Assembly (NCBI GenBank): GCA_029287335.1
Contig: JARFRI010000171.1
Location: 1-5,277, forward strand
Direction: 5' to 3'
DNA: 5,277 bases
Source of the DNA: Phycisphaera sp.
Lineage (GTDB): Bacteria > Planctomycetota > Phycisphaerae > Phycisphaerales > Phycisphaeraceae
Shown here one piece after another: positions 1 through 5,277 of this stretch. Made by a program: the position numbers and the translations under genes. The notes beneath the pieces were generated by a model, which saw nothing but the letters and a program-made list of their open reading frames with translations, searched no databases and was not told the DNA's origin. Each line of letters starts with the position of its first letter. The first letter of the stretch is position 1.

Positions 1-1295
1 GTTGTAGTTCTTCAAACAAGACAACACCGCAAGCTGGGGCACTAGCGCAGCCGAACATTATTGTGTTCCTCACCGATGACCAGGGCTACGGCGATGTGGG
101 GTATAACGGTTCAAAGATCAAGACACCACACATCGACTCGCTGGCAAAGTACGGTATGACGTTCACGGACTTCTATGTCGAGAACCGCTGCTCGCCGACA
201 CGACTGGCCTTTATGACTGGATCGTACTCACATCGAGCGGGGCACAGTAAAGTGATCTATCGCACGCAGAAGATAGGGATCAATCCCGCCGAGATCACCA
301 CCGCTGAACTACTGCAGCAGGCGGGGTATGCGACGGCCCTCGTTGGCAAGTGGCACCTTGGCGAGTGGGAGCCGTTTCATCCGCTCAACCACGGATTTGA
401 CCAGTCGCTGACGTTCCTTGCAAGTGGCAAGAGTAATGCCGGTTTTGCTTTGTATCGTGACCGCGAACTCGTTGATGATCGGCATAAGCTAAGAAAAACG
501 GATGGCGAATTCACCCCGCAATTACTTCAGGCGGGCAAAGATTTCATCACACAGAACAAGGACAAGCCGTTCTTCCTGTTCTACGCCACACCGACACCTC
601 ACACGCCATGGATTCCCAATGAGCAGTTTGCGGGTAGCTCGCCGGTCGGTAAGTACGGCGACGTTGTCCGCGAGATCGATTGGCAGGTTGGCGAACTGGT
701 CAGAACACTTGAAGAACACGGTGTTGCTGACAACACACTCTTTGTATTCACTTCCGACAACGGCCCAGTCTTGCGCGAGCCAGGACCCGAAGCAGGTCCC
801 CTTCGTGGCGGTAAGTGGTCAGATTTCGAAGGCGGTATCCGTGTGCCAACGGTGATGCGTTGGCCCGCGCGGATCAAGCCAGGGTCGGTCAATAGTGAGA
901 TCACTGGGATTATTGATCTTCTACCGACATTTTGCGCTGTCGCGGGTGTTGAGCCTCCTCAAGATCGCGTGATCGATGGTATTAATGTTCTGCCTTATCT
1001 CGAATCACAGCAGCTCGATGAGCCGATCCGCGAAGTGTTCATTGTGCCCGGATCGATCATACGTATGGGACAATATAAGCTTCTAACGAAGCAGTTGAGT
1101 TACAAAGGCCGAGGCGATAAAGAGGTCGTGCATGCACAACGCTGGTCGCTGTTTGATTTGGCCAACGACATCGGCGAGACCACGGATATCTCGGCAGAGA
1201 ACCCTGAGATCGTCGCGAAGCTTAAGGCTCGTTACGAGCAGGAGATGGCGTTACTTAATCAAGCGACGCGAGAGATAGGCCGTGTCAGTGAGTGA
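1..1295 (+). CDS. Family S1 (formylglycine-dependent) sulfatase, probable lipoprotein, 5' partial
   Basis: Hydrolyses sulfate esters, probably on an extracellular or periplasmic substrate such as a sulfated polysaccharide; the actual substrate cannot be read from the sequence. The frame is open from base 3, and a GTG at 63 is internal, because the sulfatase core strand (PNIIVFLTDDQGYGD) begins before it. Numbering from the Cys at base 3, the hallmarks are: metal-binding Asp pair D25-D26; C63 in CSPTR followed by the conserved TG, the Cys-type site converted to formylglycine (bases 189-191); GKWHLG with K116 and H118; TPHTPW with H200; SDNG with D252-N253; K271 just before the conserved GGIRVP. 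The C-terminal part (LFDLANDIGETTD) matches the usual small sulfatase C-terminal domain. About 430 residues are visible, so only the signal region seems missing. The first residues, CSSSNKTTP, look like a mature lipoprotein N-terminus. A formylglycine-generating or radical-SAM maturase must be encoded elsewhere. Family assignment is firm; substrate is unknown. Confidence 0.95.
   Translation, partial: CSSSNKTTPQAGALAQPNIIVFLTDDQGYGDVGYNGSKIKTPHIDSLAKYGMTFTDFYVENRCSPTRLAFMTGSYSHRAGHSKVIYRTQKIGINPAEITTAELLQQAGYATALVGKWHLGEWEPFHPLNHGFDQSLTFLASGKSNAGFALYRDRELVDDRHKLRKTDGEFTPQLLQAGKDFITQNKDKPFFLFYATPTPHTPWIPNEQFAGSSPVGKYGDVVREIDWQVGELVRTLEEHGVADNTLFVFTSDNGPVLREPGPEAGPLRGGKWSDFEGGIRVPTVMRWPARIKPGSVNSEITGIIDLLPTFCAVAGVEPPQDRVIDGINVLPYLESQQLDEPIREVFIVPGSIIRMGQYKLLTKQLSYKGRGDKEVVHAQRWSLFDLANDIGETTDISAENPEIVAKLKARYEQEMALLNQATREIGRVSE
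189..203 (+). other. Sulfatase formylglycine signature C-S-P-T-R
   Basis: These codons read Cys-Ser-Pro-Thr-Arg, followed by LAFMTG. This is the C-x-P-x-R consensus recognised by sulfatase-maturing enzymes. The Cys codon TGC is at 189-191. The Cys-type signature can be matured either aerobically by a formylglycine-generating enzyme or by a radical-SAM anSME-type enzyme, so it does not by itself indicate oxygen lifestyle. Confidence 0.93.
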
Positions 1296-1326
1296 CGAAT
1301 ATTCGCATAGAAAGACGCGAACTTAA
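1296..1326. other. Convergent intergenic gap with small inverted repeats
   Basis: This is the 31-base gap between the sulfatase stop (TGA 1293-1295) and the stop of the oppositely oriented DUF1549/DUF1553 gene (1327-1329). It contains the perfect 10-base palindrome CGAATATTCG (1296-1305) and a 5-base stem TTCGC/GCGAA (1302-1306 with 1317-1321, 10-base loop). Outside these, TCAGTGA (1285-1291) pairs with TCACTGA (1327-1333). A two-way transcription stop is plausible at such a junction, but the stems are short, AT-rich and lack a T-tract, so a factor-independent terminator is not supported. Confidence 0.3.
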
Positions 1327-3579
1327 TCACTGAATGAACATGAACTCGCGCGTGTTTAAGAGAATCCATGCGATCTCTTCGACGTTCAGTTTGTTCTGCT
1401 TAATGATCTGCTTCTCGCGCTCGGTCGCGGGGCGGGAGAGGAAGCTAAGATACAGGCTGTCGAGTTGGTCCTGCGGATCTGTATATGCTTGCATCTGCTG
1501 ATAGAAATGCGATTTCTTCTCGGTCAGGAAGTTGTCCGCCCTGCCATTCATCAGCATGAGGATCTGCGGGATCGTGCTTTCAAGCGAACCGTCGTCGGCG
1601 AGTTCTTTGTTGGACTGGCCGAACATCCGTAAGAAGTGTGCATCTTCCGCAGGAAGGCGCATCTCTGAGGCACGGGCGAATTTGAATCCCTTACCTGAGC
1701 CGAGCTTTTGTGCCTTCGCGCGGTACTTCAAGCGTATGTCGGTCGCTTGCTTGAAGAGTTCTTGGTGCCACTGGGCATTGTCTTTGGATAGATCTGCAAG
1801 CGACCCGGATACGAATACGTCGTACGCCTGAGCTTGTTCTAGTCGGGGGCGGATCGCGTCGTTGATATTATCTCCGACCGCCAGCGTGGCCATCGAGTCC
1901 CATGTCTGTTCCGCAGTCATGCGTTGCAGAAGCGGCCCCGGGAAGTAGTACGGCTCGCCCGGCGGCGGGGTGATACTGGTCTGCGCTTGATAAGCGCGTG
2001 TGTTATAGATGATGCGCTGAAACGTCATCATGTCGTAATCGAGTTCACGGATCAGATCGGAAAGGTGCTGCATCAGCGCCGGGTCTGATGCTTTGCGCAG
2101 GTGATCCACTTCAGTGACATTTTCGATGATCGCTCGGCCAAAGGCTTTACCCCATAGCCGATTCGCGATCGCACGGGCGAACTGCTTATTGTCCGGATGC
2201 GTCATCCACGTCGCAAAGTGATTCGGCATTTTACGGAGGTCATCGTTTGCGTCGAAGCTCACCAGTTCATCAAACATCGCGAATCGTGGCGTGACTTTGC
2301 TGCTTGGCTCTACGTCGTTGTACTTGTAATCATCGGGGTAAGTCAGATAGTGATCGTGACGGGGATGAACGAGCGACGCGCCGGTCGGCGCGACGGTGTT
2401 CTTGGCAGAGCGATCTCCGCCGAAGGATCGGGCGTCCCGCCCCGGCACATCCATTGCCCCAAAGAAAGCAGCCAATTCATAAAACTCGCGCTGCGTCCAG
2501 ACCTCGATCGGGTGGTCATGGCACTGCGCGCAGCCGACGCTCGCGCCCATAAATGTTGTCATCGTGTTCGCCAGGCCGTCAAGGGGCATCCCCTTATCGC
2601 GGATCAGCCAGCCGGTCTCAGGGTTGGTGATCATGTTGCCTTCCGCAGTCAGCAGGTCGAAAACGATTTCGTCCCACGGGCGATTGGTCGCGACCTGTCG
2701 AATCAGCCAGGCCTGATACCCCGCGGACATGCCATGCAGCGCATGCATGTCGCGGACACGCAGCATGTCGGCAAGCCAATTGAACATCTGCATGCGGTAG
2801 TCGATGCGAAGCAAAAGATCATCGATCAAAGCCTGGCGTTTGCTATGGTTACTGTCCTTCAAGAACGCGAGCGTTTCCTCATGCGTCGGGATACGCCCAG
2901 CGATCTGTAGATAGATCCGGCGGACGAACTGTTCTTCGGTCGTAGGCTTGTTACTGCGCTGGCCTTCTGAGTCCAGTCGATTGGCAATCAGGCGGTTGAT
3001 TTTATCGGCTTCGCTTTGGACTTGTCTTTGACTGAGCGTGTGTTCACGGGTGTTGATAATTGGGACAATCGGATCGGGCTCTTTGAGCTTGCTGAGATAG
3101 ATGTTGTTCCATTTTTTGTACGCCGCTTTGTACTCGGGCGTGGCCATAACCTTGTCGCGTGTGCGGCGATTCATCTTGAAGAATGGTGGACGCTCGCTTG
3201 TTTCTACATAAGCAACGGCGGGTTCCGGCGTAATAACATGGGGCCTCACCGGCTCTGGCTTGGCGGTAATTTCTTGCGGATCTAACGGGTTGATTAACTC
3301 GCGGCCCTGTGATCGCGTTGTCGTTGCGACATCATTTATACGTGTTGGCTCCGCCTCTCGTGGTGTGTCAGCGATGGTGGTATGTGATCGGGAATCTTCT
3401 ACCGCTGTTACATTGGCTGGTCCCACATCACTCGATACATCGGACTTCTCGGGTCCGCCCATCGACATCACGCCGTAGACGAGAAACGCCAATGCGATGG
3501 TTGGGAGCAAGCCGATCCCCAGCACGATCTGGAGCGCGGAGAACGGCTTCTTTTTCTTACGTGGTCGTCTGCTTGCCAT
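1327..3579 (-). CDS. Membrane-anchored DUF1549/DUF1553 protein with one CxxCH motif
   Basis: A 750-residue planctomycete-type protein of unproven biochemical function; the family is often annotated cytochrome-like because of its CxxCH motif. Visible layout: a strongly basic N-terminus (MASRRPRKKKK), one hydrophobic segment at about 17-39 that should place the rest outside the cytoplasm, and a Thr/Pro/Glu-rich linker at about 45-130. DUF1549 follows at about 195-380, with the FVRRIYLQIAGRIPT signature (218-232) and CAQCHDHP (350-357). DUF1553 is at about 430-750, with HPDNKQFARAIANRLWGKAFG (461-481), the NTRAYQ motif (526-531) and the typical C-terminal SRPATERE and LLNTREF. There is no separate N-terminal PSCyt1 cytochrome domain, so only one c-type haem site is possible. 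The start at 3577-3579 is chosen because it gives the basic-plus-hydrophobic anchor; no clear Shine-Dalgarno sequence precedes it. It is the last gene of a probable three-gene operon, 31 bases after the EF-hand gene. Domain calls are firm; haem binding is inferred. Confidence 0.93.
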   Translation of the reverse strand: MASRRPRKKKKPFSALQIVLGIGLLPTIALAFLVYGVMSMGGPEKSDVSSDVGPANVTAVEDSRSHTTIADTPREAEPTRINDVATTTRSQGRELINPLDPQEITAKPEPVRPHVITPEPAVAYVETSERPPFFKMNRRTRDKVMATPEYKAAYKKWNNIYLSKLKEPDPIVPIINTREHTLSQRQVQSEADKINRLIANRLDSEGQRSNKPTTEEQFVRRIYLQIAGRIPTHEETLAFLKDSNHSKRQALIDDLLLRIDYRMQMFNWLADMLRVRDMHALHGMSAGYQAWLIRQVATNRPWDEIVFDLLTAEGNMITNPETGWLIRDKGMPLDGLANTMTTFMGASVGCAQCHDHPIEVWTQREFYELAAFFGAMDVPGRDARSFGGDRSAKNTVAPTGASLVHPRHDHYLTYPDDYKYNDVEPSSKVTPRFAMFDELVSFDANDDLRKMPNHFATWMTHPDNKQFARAIANRLWGKAFGRAIIENVTEVDHLRKASDPALMQHLSDLIRELDYDMMTFQRIIYNTRAYQAQTSITPPPGEPYYFPGPLLQRMTAEQTWDSMATLAVGDNINDAIRPRLEQAQAYDVFVSGSLADLSKDNAQWHQELFKQATDIRLKYRAKAQKLGSGKGFKFARASEMRLPAEDAHFLRMFGQSNKELADDGSLESTIPQILMLMNGRADNFLTEKKSHFYQQMQAYTDPQDQLDSLYLSFLSRPATEREKQIIKQNKLNVEEIAWILLNTREFMFIQ
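2518..2532 (-). other. CxxCH haem-c-type motif in DUF1549 domain
   Basis: On the minus strand these bases read Cys-Ala-Gln-Cys-His, residues 350-354, followed by Asp-His-Pro. This is the canonical c-type haem attachment pattern and is conserved in DUF1549 proteins. Whether haem is actually attached has to be shown experimentally. A His-rich stretch, HPRHDH at 405-410, lies about 50 residues downstream and might offer a second ligand, but that is speculation. Confidence 0.6.
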
Positions 3580-3610
3580 GGTGAACTTATTGAGTGGGTT
3601 GGTTTAGGAC

Positions 3611-4375
3611 TTATTCCTCATCCAGTTGCTTGAGATTGAGGTAGTCGCTTAGTTCTTTGGTGGACACGCCGCTGGATCTATCTTTATCGGTGCGTTTGAA
3701 GTGGTTGGCTTTGCCGGAGAACATCTTGAACTCATCAGCGTTGAGCTCGCCATTGCCGTCCTTGTCCGCTTGTTTGAGCCAGTGGCTCGCGGGATGCCGG
3801 GACCACTTCCACCACGCGACATGAGTCAGTGCCTCGGCAAATTCTTTATCGCTCAGCGTTTCGCTTTTGTCTTTGTCGCTGGGGCCGAAACCTGCGGCGA
3901 AGTGTTTTTCGGATCTTGCAATGCAGATGCTGTACTCGACGTAATCCACTTCGACGTTCTCGTTGAGATCCGATAGAACAAAGAGTTCTTTTTCAGAAAA
4001 TTTTTCGCGGTTGGCGATGGGCTTACTCTCGGGAAGCGGGGGGACGTAAACGACGTTGCTAGCGTGGTCGATGACGTCCTTGTGCGAGACACGGGCTTTG
4101 ACGACATAGCCCGGTCCCGGATCTTTCACTTCGCCAAGGCCTGCGCCTTTGAAGTAGTTGAACAAGACCTTAGACTTCACCGCTAGGCGCATCTGTCGTT
4201 CGTGTCCGCCGGCCTTTTGTTTGACAAGCACATCGCCGTTGTCCAGCACCTTGGTCACAGTTCCGACGAGTACGGGGCTGTCGTTTCCATGGCTGTTGCT
4301 TTTGGCATGGACAGTGAAGGACGCGGTACTGATGAGTAGCGAGCAGCAAACTATTTTTACGAATCGTTTACACAT
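3611..4375 (-). CDS. Exported protein with four EF-hand-type calcium-binding loops
   Basis: A 254-residue protein of unknown specific role, predicted to bind calcium outside the cytoplasm. A signal peptide is visible: basic MCKRFVK, a hydrophobic core, and a VHA signal-peptidase I site, giving cleavage after about residue 24. Residues 35-112 alternate hydrophobic and polar positions (GTVTKVLDNGDVLVKQ onward) and resemble a small beta-barrel. The C-terminal half holds four 12-residue EF loops: D136-E147 (DLNENVEVDYVE, no Gly at position 6), D167-E178 (DKDKSETLSDKE), D204-E215 (DKDGNGELNADE, fully canonical) and D230-E241 (DKDRSSGVSTKE). A Trp-rich stretch with W188, W189, W191 and W199 lies between loops 2 and 3. 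The start at 4373-4375 gives the signal peptide; an AGG lies about 10 bases upstream, a weak ribosome site. It begins 29 bases after the DUF1501 stop and ends 31 bases before the DUF1549/DUF1553 start, so it is probably co-transcribed with both. EF-hand assignment is firm; its partner or sensing role is inference. Confidence 0.9.
   Translation of the reverse strand: MCKRFVKIVCCSLLISTASFTVHAKSNSHGNDSPVLVGTVTKVLDNGDVLVKQKAGGHERQMRLAVKSKVLFNYFKGAGLGEVKDPGPGYVVKARVSHKDVIDHASNVVYVPPLPESKPIANREKFSEKELFVLSDLNENVEVDYVEYSICIARSEKHFAAGFGPSDKDKSETLSDKEFAEALTHVAWWKWSRHPASHWLKQADKDGNGELNADEFKMFSGKANHFKRTDKDRSSGVSTKELSDYLNLKQLDEE
3731..3766 (-). other. Canonical EF-hand loop (third of four)
   Basis: This encodes DKDGNGELNADE, residues 204-215, with calcium ligands at loop positions 1, 3, 5, 9 and 12 (D, D, N, N, E), Gly at position 6 and Leu at position 8. 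It is the best-matching loop. The others are at 3935-3970 (first), 3842-3877 (second) and 3653-3688 (fourth), which keep the position-1 Asp and position-12 Glu but lack the position-6 Gly. Confidence 0.85.
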
Positions 4376-4404
4376 TGCTTGGATACCTGTTTGTTGCGTC
4401 GGGT

Positions 4405-5277
4405 TTACGCCATGACGCCGAGGATCGGCTTGCCTTTGTTGCCAATATTGAATGGTCGGCCGGTTGGTGACATGACGGATCGGCCGGGCTTGATGCCCAT
4501 TGCGTAGCCGATGGTGGCGTGCAGGTCGCCTGTGGTCACGGGGTTTTCTTTGACACCTTGTCCGTTGGCATTGGTCTGTCCGTAGGTGGAGCCGCTTTTA
4601 ACCCCACCCCCTGCCAGCGCGACGGAGAATGCGGAGGGGTAGTGGCCTCGACCAGAGCCACCGCTCTTGGGGTTGCGGCCGAACTCTGTGGTTAAGACAA
4701 CGAGTGTTTCGTCGAGTTTGCCGCGTTGTTCGAGGTCGCGGATGAGTTGTGCGACGCCTTGGTCTAGGCCTGGCGAGAGTTCTTCCAGACCTGATGCGAG
4801 GTTGTTGTGGAAGTCCCAACCCTGGCTGACGACTTCGACAAAGCGTACGCCCGACTCGACAAGCCGACGCGCGAGCAGGCAGCCCTGTCCGATCTTGGTG
4901 TGGCCGTAGGCTTTGCGCATCTCTTCTGACTCTTTACTGATGTCGAACGCCTCGACATCCTTACCGCCCATCAGACGGAGCGAGTGGTCGTAAAAATCGG
5001 TGTAGGCCTTGACGTTTTGGTCCGGGTGGTTTTCGCGGAACGTGCTGTCGAGTTGATCAAGCACCGCGACTCGATCTTCGAGCTCATCGAGCCCCTGCTT
5101 GGGCTTGACGTGTTGCAGCCCAGCGGCGGGATCGAGGATCGGCAGCGGGCTGTTGGACGAAGACAGGAAACCATTACCAAAACCCGCGTTGCGGTTGATG
5201 GTCACAGTAGATGGCATGACATCGTGGCTGGGTCCGAGCATCGCCTGGGCGTAGGCACCGATCATTGGGTGGTAGAT
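4405..5277 (-). CDS. DUF1501 family protein, C-terminal part (5' end outside window)
   Basis: DUF1501 proteins belong to the alkaline-phosphatase-like fold, are usually exported by the Tat pathway and are very abundant in Planctomycetota; their reaction is not established. The frame continues to the window edge upstream of the Met codon at 5263-5265 (I-Y-H-P-M), and HPMIGAYAQAMLG matches an internal region of the family, so the true N-terminus with any Tat signal is missing, probably over 100 residues. Counting from that Met, recognisable family motifs are GWDFHNN (149-155), LTTEFGRNP (191-199), GRGHYP (205-210), ALAGGGVKSGSTYG (216-229), DLHATIGYAMGI (247-258) and the C-terminal SPTGRPFNIGNKGKP (266-280). 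The Asp and His residues in these motifs are at likely metal-site positions of the fold. It is the first visible gene of the minus-strand operon and stops 29 bases before the EF-hand gene. Family assignment is firm. Confidence 0.95.
   Translation of the reverse strand: MYHPMIGAYAQAMLGPSHDVMPSTVTINRNAGFGNGFLSSSNSPLPILDPAAGLQHVKPKQGLDELEDRVAVLDQLDSTFRENHPDQNVKAYTDFYDHSLRLMGGKDVEAFDISKESEEMRKAYGHTKIGQGCLLARRLVESGVRFVEVVSQGWDFHNNLASGLEELSPGLDQGVAQLIRDLEQRGKLDETLVVLTTEFGRNPKSGGSGRGHYPSAFSVALAGGGVKSGSTYGQTNANGQGVKENPVTTGDLHATIGYAMGIKPGRSVMSPTGRPFNIGNKGKPILGVMA

Noticed and set aside
63..65. GTG at 63 as the sulfatase start codon
   Set aside because: The first beta strand of the sulfatase core and an open frame precede it, so it is an internal Val codon; the true start is left of the window.
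599..904. Open frame on the - strand inside the sulfatase
   Set aside because: It is antisense to the conserved catalytic region, with low-complexity Ser/Pro/Arg-rich translation and no family signature.
2197..2910. Long open frame of 237 codons on the + strand inside the DUF1549/DUF1553 gene
   Set aside because: It lies entirely opposite a gene with clear family motifs, and its translation shows no recognisable domain; it is a codon-bias shadow.
1327..3579. Absence of a PSCyt1 domain as evidence of gene truncation
   Set aside because: The N-terminus is a well-formed basic segment plus membrane helix, and a DUF1549/DUF1553 subgroup without PSCyt1 is known, so the gene looks intact.
3580..3610. 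Possible promoter or terminator between the EF-hand and DUF1549/DUF1553 genes
   Set aside because: Only 31 bases, no hairpin and no -35/-10-like pair is visible; co-transcription is simpler.
4635..4652. GRGHYP in the DUF1501 protein instead of the more familiar GRDH/GREH, as a possible lost active-site acid
   Set aside because: From memory of the family, the GRGHYP form with the following AGGGVK and SPTGRPF motifs is typical of one planctomycete DUF1501 subgroup, so it is probably not a defect.

Overview
The window looks like a piece of a Planctomycetota genome, or a close relative in the PVC group such as Verrucomicrobiota. The main argument is the gene content. It combines a DUF1501 protein, a DUF1549/DUF1553 ('planctomycete cytochrome-like') protein with one CxxCH motif, an exported EF-hand protein and a secreted-type sulfatase. 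These families are strongly expanded together in that group. The placement is inferred from families only; no rRNA or other phylogenetic marker is present.

Layout: the left quarter (1-1295, + strand) is a family S1 sulfatase. Its 5' end is cut by the window edge, and its reading frame is open to the first base. The remaining three genes are on the - strand and read right to left: a DUF1501 protein with its N-terminus cut off at 5277, an exported four-EF-hand protein (3611-4375), and a membrane-anchored DUF1549/DUF1553 protein (1327-3579). The gaps between these three are 29 and 31 bases, so they are probably one operon whose promoter lies to the right of the window. The sulfatase converges on this operon across a 31-base gap containing small inverted repeats but no convincing terminator. 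Coding density is very high and no intergenic stretch exceeds about 31 bases.

How the genes may work together: all four products appear to act outside the cytoplasm. The sulfatase appears to be a lipoprotein, the EF-hand protein has a signal peptide, the DUF1549/DUF1553 protein has an N-terminal membrane anchor, and DUF1501 proteins are usually Tat-exported. Sulfatase and DUF1501 proteins both have the alkaline-phosphatase-like fold. The sulfatase probably removes sulfate esters from an extracellular polysaccharide or similar substrate. The DUF1501, EF-hand and DUF1549/DUF1553 proteins have no established biochemical role. Their tight arrangement suggests one envelope module, possibly calcium-binding and possibly haem-containing. 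No RNA gene, mobile element, CRISPR array or origin was seen. The window is mostly ordinary for this lineage; the most interesting point is the EF-hand protein placed between the DUF1501 and DUF1549/DUF1553 genes.
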